DNA from: Allopontixanthobacter sediminis
Lineage (GTDB): Bacteria; Pseudomonadota; Alphaproteobacteria; Sphingomonadales; Sphingomonadaceae
Assembly: GCF_009828115.1 (NCBI RefSeq)
Contig: NZ_WTYL01000001.1
Coordinates: 1,054,001 to 1,118,000 of the forward strand
DNA: 64,000 bases
Direction of reading: 5' to 3'
Made by a program: the position numbers and the translations under genes. Below, piece by piece: positions 1 to 8,881 of the stretch. The notes below the pieces were generated by a model. That model was not told the DNA's origin and made no database searches. It was given only the letters and a program-made list of their open reading frames with translations. Every line of letters begins with the position of its first letter. The stretch's first letter is position 1.

Positions 1-327
1 CTTGCGACGGGCAAAATCCTGCCGGTCGGGCTCAACCCGCCTCCCACCGCTTGCGACGCCTTGCAAACGCCGGTGACGGCGCCGGTCAACTTCGCAGTTC
101 TTAATGGCCGTGCGGAGGCTGGCCTCGCCGTGTCGGAATTCGAAGTCCGGCGGGCCCAGCGCTTCGCCTTCGCCCGTTTGAAACTGGTACTAGAACCGGG
201 CGGTGCCGCGGCGCTGGCGGCGGGCCTCGCCGGGAAGGTCGCGCTCGATGCCAACAGCGTGATCATGCTGACGGGCGGAAATGTCGATCCGGCGGCTTTC
301 GCAATGGTGCTGACCAGCGGAAATTAG
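1..327 (+). CDS. PLP-dependent threonine/serine dehydratase, C-terminal fragment (5' end outside window)
   Basis: The frame is open from the first base and ends at TAG 325-327, so only the last 108 codons are present. The fragment carries the glycine-rich segment LEPGGAAALAAGLAGK and then a TGGNVD segment. These are characteristic of the C-terminal part of the catalytic domain of fold-type II PLP enzymes (threonine dehydratase, serine dehydratase, threo-3-hydroxyaspartate ammonia-lyase). Such enzymes deaminate threonine or serine to a 2-keto acid in the cytoplasm. There is no room for a C-terminal ACT domain, which favours the short catabolic or serine-racemase-like type over biosynthetic IlvA. 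An internal TTG at 61 is not a credible start because the homology runs upstream of it. Exact substrate cannot be told. Confidence 0.75.
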   Translation, partial: LATGKILPVGLNPPPTACDALQTPVTAPVNFAVLNGRAEAGLAVSEFEVRRAQRFAFARLKLVLEPGGAAALAAGLAGKVALDANSVIMLTGGNVDPAAFAMVLTSGN

Positions 328-389
328 GTTGCAATTGACAATTGACTGGCGCCGCGCCAGTTTCCTGGAAAATATGGAGGGGATTTTCA

Positions 390-839
390 ATGCAGGCTCA
401 AATGCTCGCGCCGGCAGCCGTACTCGTACTTTGGTCGCTGGTCATGCTTTACTGGATGGCCGCTACGCGCGGACCGGCGATGAAGAAGATGGAAGGCGGG
501 CTTGGCGCGGCGAAACCTGGCGGACGGGGCCAGGATCTTGAGGGCCGCATTCCCGACAGGGTCAACTGGATAGCCCATAATTACACCCACCTGATGGAAC
601 AGCCGACGATCTTCTATCCGGCGGTGATCATCCTCGCGCTGGTCGGAAGCACAGGCCTCGATATCCTGCTCGCATGGATTTATGTCGGGATGCGGATCAT
701 TCATTCGATCTGGCAGGCGACGGTGAACAAGGTTCCGGTCCGTTTCCTGATGTTCCTGGTGTCGACCATCGCGCTGACAATCCTCGCCATTCGTGCAGTT
801 ATGGCTACCCTGTTCGCCAATCCGGCAGCCCTGTCATGA
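390..839 (+). CDS. MAPEG family membrane protein (first of a tandem pair)
   Basis: A 149-residue integral membrane protein with about four hydrophobic helices and the loop pattern of the MAPEG superfamily (membrane-associated eicosanoid/glutathione metabolism proteins), including a central N-Y-x-H-L-x-E-Q-P-T segment and a C-terminal H-S-I-W-Q-A segment. Bacterial members are small inner-membrane proteins, some with glutathione transferase activity; the function of this subgroup is unknown. The start is ATG 390, seven bases after GGAGGGG at 376-382; a longer frame from 342 lacks such a site. The stop overlaps the start of the next gene (ATGA), so the two are translationally coupled. The neighbour is a diverged paralogue. 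Confidence 0.8.
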   Translation: MQAQMLAPAAVLVLWSLVMLYWMAATRGPAMKKMEGGLGAAKPGGRGQDLEGRIPDRVNWIAHNYTHLMEQPTIFYPAVIILALVGSTGLDILLAWIYVGMRIIHSIWQATVNKVPVRFLMFLVSTIALTILAIRAVMATLFANPAALS

Positions 840-1270
840 TCGGCGCGGCGATCCTCCAGCCGGTCGTCGCCCTGATGATCTGGACCATGGTGATGTGGGT
901 GTGGATGTACGCCACCCGCATTCCGGCCATGTCCCGGGCGCCGGATATCGAAGCGCCGGGCAAGCTGGTGGGTAGCACCGGGGCTGACCTCCGCGCCAAA
1001 TTGCCGAGTAGTGTGAGTTGGAAGGCCGACAATTACAATCACTTGCACGAAGCGCCGACCGTGTTCTACGCGGTCGCCATCGTGCTGGCGGTGATCGGCC
1101 AGGGTGACGGGATGAACGCGTTGCTCGGGTGGATCTACACGGGCCTGCGGGTTACCCATTCACTGGTACAAGCGACGGCAAATCGCGTCCTGGTGCGCTT
1201 TGTCCTGTTCGCCCTGTCGAGCCTGGTGCTGATGGCGCTGATCCTGCACGCAGCGCTGTCGGTGTTCTAG
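836..1270 (+). CDS. MAPEG family membrane protein (second of a tandem pair)
   Basis: A 144-residue membrane protein closely resembling its upstream neighbour: both have the N-Y-N/T-H-L segment followed by E-x-P-T-x-F-Y, and both end with a hydrophobic helix after an H-S-x-x-Q-A-T motif. ATG 836 overlaps the upstream TGA by the ATGA arrangement, so the pair probably arose by tandem duplication and may form a hetero-oligomer; MAPEG proteins are typically trimers. Reading the frame further upstream to 674 would only add an out-of-family tail that lies within the first gene. The biochemical role is not known from sequence. Confidence 0.8.
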   Translation: MIGAAILQPVVALMIWTMVMWVWMYATRIPAMSRAPDIEAPGKLVGSTGADLRAKLPSSVSWKADNYNHLHEAPTVFYAVAIVLAVIGQGDGMNALLGWIYTGLRVTHSLVQATANRVLVRFVLFALSSLVLMALILHAALSVF

Positions 1271-1288
1271 CGCCGCTGGGTGGCCGGA

Positions 1289-2266
1289 CTACTCGGCCGC
1301 TTCGCGCGCTTCTTTCTTCGCGAATTCCATTGTCGCGAGGAATTTCTCCGCATCGAGCGCGGCCATGCATCCTGTGCCCGCGGCAGTAACCGCCTGCCGA
1401 TAGGTATGGTCCATCACGTCACCGCAAGCGAACACTCCGGGCAGGATTGTCTTCGGGGTGCCCGGTTCGACAACCAGATAACCGCTTTCATCCATCGGCA
1501 ACTTGCCCTTGAACAGCTCGGTTGCCGGGGCGTGGCCGATCGCCACGAAGGCCCCGTCGACCTCAAGCTGGCTGATTTCGCCGGTTACGGTGTCCTGCAA
1601 CTCGAGCGCTTTCAGCCCGCCGGCCAGCGGATCGCCAAGGAAGCGGGTGACCGCCTTGTTCCACATCGGGGTGATCTTCTCATTTCCGAACAACCGGTCC
1701 TGCAGGATCTTCTCCGAGCGGAGCGTATCGCGTCGGTGGATCAGGGTCACATCGTCGGAATGGTTGGTGAGATACAGCGCCTCTTCGACCGCAGTGTTGC
1801 CGCCGCCGATCACCGCGACTTTCTTGCCGCGATAGAAAAATCCGTCACACGTCGCGCAGGCCGAGACGCCCTTGCCGCCCAGTTCCTGTTCGCCCGGTAC
1901 GCCTAGCCACTTGGCCTGCGCCCCGGTCGAGATGACCAGCGTATCGCCGATATAGATATCGCCGCTGTCACCGATCGCCCTGTAGGGCGGACCGTTCGCG
2001 AGATCGACTTCGACTATCGTGTCCCACATCATGCGCGTGCCGACATGTTCGGCCTGCGCCTGCATTTCCTGCATCAGCCATGGCCCCTGGACCACATCCC
2101 GAAATCCGGGATAATTCTCGACATCGGTGGTGATCGTCAGTTGCCCGCCCGGCTGCAATCCCTGCACGACAATCGGCTCGAGCGCCGCGCGGGCACCGTA
2201 AATGGCCGCCGAAAGCCCGGCGGGGCCGGAGCCGATGATCAGCATGCGGGTGTGATGGGTCGCCAT
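1289..2266 (-). CDS. trxB: Thioredoxin-disulfide reductase
   Basis: A cytoplasmic flavoenzyme of 325 residues, the normal length for low-molecular-weight thioredoxin reductases, which passes electrons from NADPH through FAD and a redox disulfide to thioredoxin. Seen in order: the FAD dinucleotide fold IIGSGPAGL near residues 10-18, the PGGQL segment at about 40, the redox pair CATC at residues 137-140, the NADPH fold VIGGGNTAVEEA at about 152-163, and a C-terminal ACGD segment that contacts FAD. Starts at ATG 2266; no strong Shine-Dalgarno sequence is visible. It lies downstream of the phosphatase gene with a 43-base gap, and faces the MAPEG pair tail to tail. Confidence 0.96.
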   Translation of the reverse strand: MATHHTRMLIIGSGPAGLSAAIYGARAALEPIVVQGLQPGGQLTITTDVENYPGFRDVVQGPWLMQEMQAQAEHVGTRMMWDTIVEVDLANGPPYRAIGDSGDIYIGDTLVISTGAQAKWLGVPGEQELGGKGVSACATCDGFFYRGKKVAVIGGGNTAVEEALYLTNHSDDVTLIHRRDTLRSEKILQDRLFGNEKITPMWNKAVTRFLGDPLAGGLKALELQDTVTGEISQLEVDGAFVAIGHAPATELFKGKLPMDESGYLVVEPGTPKTILPGVFACGDVMDHTYRQAVTAAGTGCMAALDAEKFLATMEFAKKEAREAAE

Positions 2267-2309
2267 GGTGTGCTTTATTTCCGTGTTGTGTTCCGAGAGC
2301 GGAATCTGG

Positions 2310-3104
2310 TTACGCTTCGATCAGATGCAAGCGCAAGGCGTCGCGCCGCGCGCCGTCAACCTCCAGCACATCCGCGAGGAACGCGTCGAGAGAGCCGTGC
2401 TCCCTCTCCACAGATTTGCGCATCGCCGACAGGTAGCGTGCGTCGACCCCCATGAGGATGCGGATGGTAGAATCCGCGATAGGTCCCCATTTTGCGCGAA
2501 TAGTCTCCGCCCCGGCGGCCACGCGAGCATCGAGGTCGCCCGCGGTGTTGGTGAGAAGGAAATCCTCCATCGCGTCGTCGGGATGAACGTCCAGTGCGTG
2601 ATGCAGCAGTGCAACCGCCATGCCGGTCCGGTCCTTGCCCGCCAGGCAGTGGACCAGGCTTGGCCCCTCACCAGTCGCCAAGGCCTCGAAATACCGTTTC
2701 AGGATTACAATGAGCGGCGCCCGGAACGGGAGGTTGGCGTAAAGCGCTTCCATCTTGGCATGTGCTGCAGTCTCGTCCAGCGCATCGCGCGCGGCTTCGA
2801 CATGAGGCGCCAAGGCCGCCGTCTCTCCGTCGTAAAACACGACCTCGCCGCCAAATTCAGGATGCCGGCGGCAGGGATACGACTGCCGCTCGCCGTTGCC
2901 GCGCATATCGATGATGTAACGGAGGTCGAGCGCGGCAATAGCCTCCAGATCGGCGTCGCTCGCGCCGGAATGCTGGCCGGAGCGGAACAGCATTCCGCGT
3001 TTTACGGCACCGCCGCCTATAACTGCATATCCCCCGTAGTCGCGGAAATTATGCACGCCCGACAAGTTCAGGACACGTGACGGGTCTTCGGCGCTTTTGT
3101 TCAT
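2310..3104 (-). CDS. Tyrosine/serine protein phosphatase family protein
   Basis: A 264-residue protein of the bacterial tyrosine-phosphatase family typified by Y_phosphatase3. The N-terminal block GVHNFRDYGGY (residues 16-26) and the P-loop H-C-L-A-G-K-D-R-T-G (residues 152-161, nucleophile C153, phosphate-binding R159) are clear. It should hydrolyse phosphotyrosine or other phosphoesters in the cytoplasm; no signal peptide is seen. I chose ATG 3104 because the family pattern begins about ten residues after it; an upstream in-frame TTG at 3164 would add a tail without family character. It follows otsA by 79 bases and may be co-transcribed, but a link to trehalose is not evident. Confidence 0.85.
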   Translation of the reverse strand: MNKSAEDPSRVLNLSGVHNFRDYGGYAVIGGGAVKRGMLFRSGQHSGASDADLEAIAALDLRYIIDMRGNGERQSYPCRRHPEFGGEVVFYDGETAALAPHVEAARDALDETAAHAKMEALYANLPFRAPLIVILKRYFEALATGEGPSLVHCLAGKDRTGMAVALLHHALDVHPDDAMEDFLLTNTAGDLDARVAAGAETIRAKWGPIADSTIRILMGVDARYLSAMRKSVEREHGSLDAFLADVLEVDGARRDALRLHLIEA

Positions 3105-3183
3105 GGTCAGCCGCTTGCCAGCCGTCGTTGCAGGGGACAACCCCCGCCAAGGCGCGACGAACAAAAATCACGAGGTTCGCGGG

Positions 3184-4590
3184 TCAGCCATCCGAGTTTT
3201 GCTGCGAGATCGGCAGCGAGGCCAGATCGCCGGTGAAATTTTCCGTCCACCGCTGGATATTGTCATCGCGTACGGTCTTGATCAGCGCGTCCCACCGCTC
3301 CTTGCGCTCTTCCCGCGGCATGTCGAGCGCCTGCTTTATCGCATGGCTGAGCTCGTCGGGACTATGCGGATTGACCAGTACCGCCTCGGGCATTTGCAAC
3401 GCGGCCCCGGCAAAGCGCGAGAGGATCAGGACGCCGGGATCTTCCGGGTCCTGCGCCGCGATATACTCCTTCGCCACCAGGTTCATCCCGTCCCTCAGCG
3501 GGGTGACCAGTGCAATCTTGGCCGCACGGTAGAAACCGCACAATTCGGCCAACGAATGTCCCTTGTTGACGTAGCGGATGGGGACCAGGTCGACCTCCGA
3601 CCGCGCGCCGTTGATCTGCCCGGTCTTCTGTTCCAGCTGGGTGCGGATTTTCTGGTAGGATTCGACATCCTCCCGGCTCGGCGGCGCGATCTGGATGTAG
3701 ACCAAATCACGGACATGCTGGGGATGTTGGTCGAAAAACCGCGAGATGCCGTCGATCCGCTCGGGCAGGCCCTTGGAATAATCCAGCCGGTCGACACCCA
3801 GCATCGCGGTCCGGTGGCGGGTGCTCGCAAGCAGCCGCTGCGCCGCTTGCCGCGCATCGCCAGTACCCGCCTGGTCCATCACATGGTCGTAATCGATCCC
3901 GATGGGATAGGCCCGGGCGTGGACCGTGCGGCCCCCGAGTGTAATGCGGCCAGTGTCTTCGTCGACATCCGCGCCCAATTCTTTCTGGCAGTAATGCAGG
4001 AAACTTTCGAGCCATTCGCGGGTCTGGAAACCGATCAAATCGTATTCCAGCATCGTGCGTACCAACCGGTCATGGTAAGGTAGCGAGACGAACAGCCGGG
4101 TGGGCGGCCACGGAATGTGGAGGAAGAACCCGATCCGGTTCTTCACCCCGCGCGAGCGCAGCCGTTCACCCAATGGCAGCAAATGATAATCGTGCACCCA
4201 GACAAGGTCGTCGGGTTCGATCAATGGTCTCACACTTTCTGCGAAATGCTCGTTAACCCGTTCATATCCCCTGCCAAACTCGCGCTCATACTCGGTCAGG
4301 TCAATTCGATAATGGAACAGCGGCCACAGGGTCGAATTTGCGTACCCATTGTAATATTCCTCGACGTCCTGCGCGGCGAGATCGATGGTGGCGGTGGTGA
4401 CGCCTTCCGCCCGCTGGATCGAGATTTCTCCGGTGAATTCCGCCACTTCGTCGCCGGACCACCCAAACCAGATGCCGCCGTTCCGCTTCAAGGCCGAGTT
4501 CAACGCTCCGGCGAGGCCTCCTTGCGCTCCCGCTACGCCGCGAGCCTTGGGCACCGCAACGCGGTTGGAGATCACAACAAGGCGGCTCAT
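3184..4590 (-). CDS. otsA: Trehalose-6-phosphate synthase (UDP/ADP-glucose dependent)
   Basis: A GT20 retaining glycosyltransferase of 468 residues that joins nucleotide-activated glucose to glucose-6-phosphate in the cytoplasm. Visible family marks: N-terminal VVISNRVAVP, the glycine-rich QGGLAGAL loop (residues 23-30), WVHDYHLLPL (131-140), a DRLDYSKGLPERI segment and C-terminal RDGMNLVAKEYIA with the nucleotide-sugar ligands. ATG 4590 is chosen because GGAG lies nine bases upstream; an in-frame ATG at 4605 sits on that ribosome site. The start overlaps the stop of the GH15 gene by four bases, so translation of the two is coupled. The product would be dephosphorylated by OtsB from the head of the same operon. 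Confidence 0.95.
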   Translation of the reverse strand: MSRLVVISNRVAVPKARGVAGAQGGLAGALNSALKRNGGIWFGWSGDEVAEFTGEISIQRAEGVTTATIDLAAQDVEEYYNGYANSTLWPLFHYRIDLTEYEREFGRGYERVNEHFAESVRPLIEPDDLVWVHDYHLLPLGERLRSRGVKNRIGFFLHIPWPPTRLFVSLPYHDRLVRTMLEYDLIGFQTREWLESFLHYCQKELGADVDEDTGRITLGGRTVHARAYPIGIDYDHVMDQAGTGDARQAAQRLLASTRHRTAMLGVDRLDYSKGLPERIDGISRFFDQHPQHVRDLVYIQIAPPSREDVESYQKIRTQLEQKTGQINGARSEVDLVPIRYVNKGHSLAELCGFYRAAKIALVTPLRDGMNLVAKEYIAAQDPEDPGVLILSRFAGAALQMPEAVLVNPHSPDELSHAIKQALDMPREERKERWDALIKTVRDDNIQRWTENFTGDLASLPISQQNSDG

Positions 4591-6428
4591 CTGACTGTAC
4601 TCCATGGTTTCGACAGCAGGCCAGCGCAGTTGATCACGCCCACGAGGGAATAGGTCTGTGGGAAATTACCCCACAACTCCCCGCTGTCGTAGTCGAGGTC
4701 TTCGGACAGCAGGCCCGACTTCGTTCGATGGCTGAGCATCGCGCCGAACAGGACACGGGCTTCGTCATCGCGGCCAACCAGGTGCAGCGCCTCGATCAGC
4801 CAGAAGGTGCAGACGTTGAACGCGGTTTCCGGCGCTCCGAAATCGTCTTCTGCCGCGTATCGTAGCATATGTTCGCCCCGCCGCAGAGTCTTCTCGATCG
4901 CGGCGAAGGTTGACTGGAACCGGGGATTGTCCGGTGCAAGGAACCGCAGTTCCACCATCTGCAGCAAACTGGCGTCGAGATAATCGCTCTGGAACGACGC
5001 CCCGTAGTGGCCGCCATCTTCGCCGTTTTCGACCCAAGCTTCCTCCTCGATCTTCGCCCGGATGACTTCGGCGCGCTCGGTCCAGAACTGCTTCCGGTCA
5101 GGCTTGCCGATTGCGCCCGCGACATTGGCGAGCCGGTCGCAGGCCGCCCAGCACATGACGGCTGAATAGGTGTGCACTTCCTTGCGGGTGCGAAATTCCC
5201 ACAGCCCCGCGTCGGGCTGGTCGTGCATGGCCCAGGCGCTGTCGCCGACCTCTTCCAGCGCGGCAAAATCGTGGTCGTCGGCCATTCTTAGCAGCCGCCG
5301 GTCGAAGAAGGCCTGCGCCGTAGGCAGCACGATCTGGCCGTAGCAGTCATACTGGACCTGCTTGTAGGCCGCATTGCCCCGGCGGACCGGCCCCATCCCG
5401 CGGTATCCGGCGAGGTGCGCGGCGGTTGTCTCGTCCAATTCCCCCTCGCCCATCACGGAATACAGGGGCTGGATCTGCCCGCCCCTCGCTCCATCGACGA
5501 TATTTCGCAGGTAGCCGAGATACTTTTCCAGCACGTCCAGCGCACCGAGGCGGTTGAGCGCCTGCACGGTATAATAGGAATCGCGGATCCAGCAGTATCG
5601 GTAGTCCCAGTTACGCTCGCTGTTCGCGGCTTCGGGGATGGACGTGGTGAGCGCTGCCACGATAGCGCCGGTTTCTTCGTGCTGACATAGCTTCAACGCG
5701 ATGGCGCAGCGAATGACCTCCTCCTGCCATTCTAGTGGGATATGCAAACCGCGCACCCACAGTTTCCAGTATTTTGTAGTCAGCTGGTCCATCCGCCGCA
5801 GTTCGGACCGGAGATTGCCGAAAAACGGCTCATCGGGGCCGAGGAAGAAATGGTGGTCGGTTTCTAGCCGGAAAAAGCGCGCCTCATGGATATAGCCGAT
5901 GGGAGCGTCGGTGCTGAGCCGCATCGCCTGCGTCCCGATCAGGTAGCGGATGTGATTGGTCCCGCTCGTCGTTTCGGCGATCTTGACACCGTAATCGGTC
6001 ATCGGGCGCAGGACCACGCGTATGCGCGGCGTTCCGGCCACCGGACGGACGATGCGCGCAAAAGCGACAGGGCGGTACATCCTGCCGGACAGTTCGAAAC
6101 GCGGGCAGAAGTCCCGGATTTCCGCTGCGGAACCGTCAGCCGCCTCAAGCCGCGTGACCAAGGTTGCGGTGTTACGCTCGTATGCCTGGCTTTCGGAAAC
6201 CTGCCCTTCCAGTTCAAACCGCCAGACACCTGCTTCTCGGCTGTCACCGTTTAGCAACGCGCAGAACACCGGGTCACCGTCAACGCGCGGCACGCAACCC
6301 CAGACCAGCGCGCCGTACCGGTCGATGAGGCCGCTGACCTGGCAATTGCCAATTGGCCAGAGCTCCAGGTTCGACGCATGCAGGGCATCCTTCTGGTTCA
6401 TTTCGGCAGCGCTCAAGGCTTCAGCCAT
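4587..6428 (-). CDS. Glycoside hydrolase family 15 protein (trehalase/glucoamylase-like)
   Basis: A 613-residue cytoplasmic (no signal peptide) GH15 enzyme. It begins with the L-E-L-W-P-I-G-N-C-Q-V-S-x-L-I-D pattern of the bacterial GH15 group often found next to otsAB, and carries YRYCWIRDS with the following tyrosines of the (alpha/alpha)6 barrel. Members hydrolyse alpha-1,4 glucans or alpha,alpha-trehalose; several actinobacterial relatives are trehalases. ATG 6428 has AAGGA nine bases upstream and overlaps the otsB stop by 16 bases; the 3' end overlaps otsA. An enzyme that may split trehalose placed between the two synthetic genes suggests turnover control, but the substrate is inferred from context only. 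Confidence 0.88.
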   Translation of the reverse strand: MAEALSAAEMNQKDALHASNLELWPIGNCQVSGLIDRYGALVWGCVPRVDGDPVFCALLNGDSREAGVWRFELEGQVSESQAYERNTATLVTRLEAADGSAAEIRDFCPRFELSGRMYRPVAFARIVRPVAGTPRIRVVLRPMTDYGVKIAETTSGTNHIRYLIGTQAMRLSTDAPIGYIHEARFFRLETDHHFFLGPDEPFFGNLRSELRRMDQLTTKYWKLWVRGLHIPLEWQEEVIRCAIALKLCQHEETGAIVAALTTSIPEAANSERNWDYRYCWIRDSYYTVQALNRLGALDVLEKYLGYLRNIVDGARGGQIQPLYSVMGEGELDETTAAHLAGYRGMGPVRRGNAAYKQVQYDCYGQIVLPTAQAFFDRRLLRMADDHDFAALEEVGDSAWAMHDQPDAGLWEFRTRKEVHTYSAVMCWAACDRLANVAGAIGKPDRKQFWTERAEVIRAKIEEEAWVENGEDGGHYGASFQSDYLDASLLQMVELRFLAPDNPRFQSTFAAIEKTLRRGEHMLRYAAEDDFGAPETAFNVCTFWLIEALHLVGRDDEARVLFGAMLSHRTKSGLLSEDLDYDSGELWGNFPQTYSLVGVINCAGLLSKPWSTVR

Positions 6429-7156
6429 TCATATACATCCTTCACATTTTCAAGGCAGTATTTTGCATTACTAGATTCTCTCTCACCTACACCAATGCCA
6501 AAGCCGCCAAAGTCCGTCGCCGCGATGAAGCCGTCCTCGTCTGTCACGTCATCCCCGATGAAGACCGGCATTGCTCCAGCAAACACCGGTTCGGCCATGA
6601 AAACCCTGACCGCACCATCCTTACCGACACCGGCCCGCACAAGTTCCACAACCGCCTTGCCTTTCTTCACCTGAAGGCCGTGCCTTTTCGCCTGGTCCCG
6701 GGCAAATGCGTGCGTGCGGGCGGCAAGTTCGGGCCGCGAGCGGAAATGCAGCGCAGCGCCGTGCGTCTTGGGTTCGAAAGCGAGGCTTTCGGCGGCGGCG
6801 AACTCCTCCAGCGCCGTCATCGCGGCGGGTGGAATCGCTTCTGGAGGCTCGCCGATCGATGAACCTTCCGGATCGCAGCGCGCGCCACCGTGAGATCCGG
6901 CACGGAAGATCGGCGGATTTCCGAGGTACTGCGCGAGGTCTTCGAGCGAGCGCCCGCTGATCAGGGCTAGTCTACCCGCAAGGCGCTCGGACAAGGCCGC
7001 CAGCGTGTCGGGCAGATCCGGCGGAACCACGATGGTATCGGGCCCGCTGGCGATCGGAATCAGGGTCCCGTCGAAATCGAGAAACAGGGCGACAGGGCGC
7101 GCGGCCGTGAGTTCGGCCAGTGAAGGCGGCGGGAGGAGATGCGAAGTATAGCCCAT
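6413..7156 (-). CDS. otsB: Trehalose-6-phosphate phosphatase
   Basis: A HAD-superfamily phosphatase of 247 residues that removes phosphate from trehalose-6-phosphate. The nucleophile motif L-F-L-D-F-D-G-T-L (residues 24-32, catalytic D27 and D29) is followed by a second motif around LISGRSLEDL, and the C-terminal G-D-D-V-T-D-E-D motif supplies the magnesium ligands. ATG 7156 places the HAD motif at the normal distance from the N-terminus; the longer frame starts at GTG 7216 and adds unrelated residues. It is the first gene of the minus-strand operon otsB, GH15, otsA. The divergent gene on its other side is the DUF11 cluster, with about 180 bases between them. Confidence 0.93.
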   Translation of the reverse strand: MGYTSHLLPPPSLAELTAARPVALFLDFDGTLIPIASGPDTIVVPPDLPDTLAALSERLAGRLALISGRSLEDLAQYLGNPPIFRAGSHGGARCDPEGSSIGEPPEAIPPAAMTALEEFAAAESLAFEPKTHGAALHFRSRPELAARTHAFARDQAKRHGLQVKKGKAVVELVRAGVGKDGAVRVFMAEPVFAGAMPVFIGDDVTDEDGFIAATDFGGFGIGVGERESSNAKYCLENVKDVYEWLKP

Positions 7157-7334
7157 GTCCGGCAATCTTACGGACAACAGGCCACCAATCAAACAGGAAT
7201 ACGAATTTCCATGCACTGGCGCATTTCGTTAACCCTGATGATCGGCGGGCAATGGCCATTGCATGGTTCTCTCGCACCGACCTCTATGCATCTCTACTTA
7301 CGGACCGTTAACCATTTCGGCGTAAGCGGCGGGA

Positions 7335-8309
7335 ATGACCTATGTAAAAGCCCTTAGCGCCGGCGTTATCGCCCTATCCGCCCCTGTCCTGTTTTCGTCC
7401 CCGGCGGCCGCCGGCGGCATTGCCGCTGGCACACTGATCGAAAACACGGCGTCCGCCACTTACCGCGTCGGCGCGCAGAATTTAGGCGCCGATTCCAACA
7501 CCGTTGTGCTGCGGGTTGATGAATTGCTGGACGTCACGGTGGCATCGCAAGACAGCGGACCGGTGCCGGCTACCGGCCCGACTGCCGTGCTCACTTTTTC
7601 CATCACCAACACGGGTAACGGTCCCGAAGCGTTCAACCTCACGGTAAACCCCGATACCCCCGGCAACGATTTCACTCCGGTGGTCGACGGGATCGCCGTC
7701 GATACCAATGGCAACGGGGTCTACGATCCCGGCGTTGACCAGATCCTGGGAGCATCGGCTCCGACCGGCCTGCTCGATCCGGACGTATCGCTGATAGTGT
7801 TTGTGCTGGTAACCGTTCCCGGCACCGCCGCCGATACCGACACCGCCGTCGTGAACCTGCTGGCCGAGGCGGTGACCGGCACCGGTGCACCGGGGACAGT
7901 CTTCGCGGGCCAAGGCGAAGGCGGCGGTGACGCCGTAGCCGGCGCTACCGGTGCCGATGACGATGACGATGCGACGGTAGTGGTCCGCGCCATTGCGGTC
8001 GCCATCTCCAAGTCGGCAACGGTTGTCGATCCGTTCGGCGGTTCGCAGCCTGTTCCCGGCGCGATCATAACCTACACCCTGCTGACAACCGTTTCGGGAA
8101 CCGGAACCATCGAAGTGCTCGATGTCACCGACGCGATCCCGGCCGGCACGTCTTACCGAAGCGACAGCCTCGCGCTCGACGCCGCACCGCTCACCGATGC
8201 GGTGGACGGCGACATCGGCAGCGCTTCCGCCGCGGGTATCGATGTCGCCATTGGCGACGCTTCGGCCGGCGACAGCTTCAACATCACGTTCGATGTGATC
8301 ATCGATTGA
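7335..8309 (+). CDS. Secreted DUF11/conserved-repeat-domain protein
   Basis: A 324-residue exported protein. The N-terminus is a typical Sec signal (hydrophobic run then S-P-A-A-A-G-G). The mature part begins with a motif I-A-A-G-T-L-I-E-N-T-A-S-A-T-Y-R-V-G that recurs in two more proteins of this cluster, then a beta-rich region with F-S-I-T-N-T-G-N-G typical of DUF11 (isopeptide or immunoglobulin-like) domains. There is an Asp-rich stretch (residues about 214-219) and a second DUF11-like unit near the C-terminus with T-Y-T-L-L and D-A-I-P-A-G-T-S-Y. The role is probably structural at the cell surface. It is the first gene of a four-gene run; the next gene starts 10 bases after its stop. Confidence 0.75.
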   Translation: MTYVKALSAGVIALSAPVLFSSPAAAGGIAAGTLIENTASATYRVGAQNLGADSNTVVLRVDELLDVTVASQDSGPVPATGPTAVLTFSITNTGNGPEAFNLTVNPDTPGNDFTPVVDGIAVDTNGNGVYDPGVDQILGASAPTGLLDPDVSLIVFVLVTVPGTAADTDTAVVNLLAEAVTGTGAPGTVFAGQGEGGGDAVAGATGADDDDDATVVVRAIAVAISKSATVVDPFGGSQPVPGAIITYTLLTTVSGTGTIEVLDVTDAIPAGTSYRSDSLALDAAPLTDAVDGDIGSASAAGIDVAIGDASAGDSFNITFDVIID

Positions 8310-8319
8310 GGGATTTGCG

Positions 8320-8805
8320 ATGAAACAGAATTTCCTGCTCAAGATACTCGCTGCCGCATCGATCGGTCTCGGCGCTGCATGCCTCGCACCAGTCGCCGCG
8401 GCGCAAGAAGCCCTGTCCTTTGAAGGAACAGCGTTTGTCGAAAAGACGGTCATCGAGGATGGCGCTGAAAAAACTGTCCAGTTGCCGACCGACACTGTCG
8501 TGCCGGGGGACCTCATCGTCTTCAACACGGCTTACCGCAACAGCGGCGCCGAGCCGGTCGAGGATTTCGTGGTGACCAACCCGATCCCCGCGGCCGTCGC
8601 GCTGTCCGATGCATCCGCGGCGGTTCTCAACGTCTCGGTCGATGGCGGCAAGACGTTCGGGACGCTTTCCTCGCTCAAGGTGGCGGTGGAACCGGAGGGT
8701 GACCGCCCGGCAGTCGCCGCAGACGTGACCCATATCTGCTGGACGCTCGACGTGGTCGCGCCCGGCGATAGCGGAACACTGACTTACAAGGCTTTTGTGC
8801 GCTGA
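8320..8805 (+). CDS. Exported small protein with a DUF11-like unit
   Basis: A 161-residue protein with a clear Sec signal (positively charged start, hydrophobic core, A-A-A-Q near residue 27). The remainder resembles a single DUF11-like beta-sandwich: V-P-G-D-L-I-V-F-N-T-A-Y-R-N, then T-N-P-I-P, and a final G-T-L-T-Y-K-A-F-V. The stop-to-start gap from the previous gene is 10 bases, with GAGGGA six bases before ATG, so it is co-translated with it. I recognise no catalytic residues. It may be an accessory or subunit for the large surface proteins around it; that is inference from position. Confidence 0.68.
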   Translation: MKQNFLLKILAAASIGLGAACLAPVAAAQEALSFEGTAFVEKTVIEDGAEKTVQLPTDTVVPGDLIVFNTAYRNSGAEPVEDFVVTNPIPAAVALSDASAAVLNVSVDGGKTFGTLSSLKVAVEPEGDRPAVAADVTHICWTLDVVAPGDSGTLTYKAFVR

Positions 8806-8881
8806 CCCCAGGAAGGGGAAAGGGCCAAAATGATTAACAACCACAAGAAGTTACGAAGATCAAGTTGAAGGGACCAATTCC

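Noticed and set aside
2265-3080. A 271-codon plus-strand open frame opposite the phosphatase.
   Set aside because: The minus-strand frame carries the complete phosphatase P-loop; this frame has no pattern and overlaps it fully.
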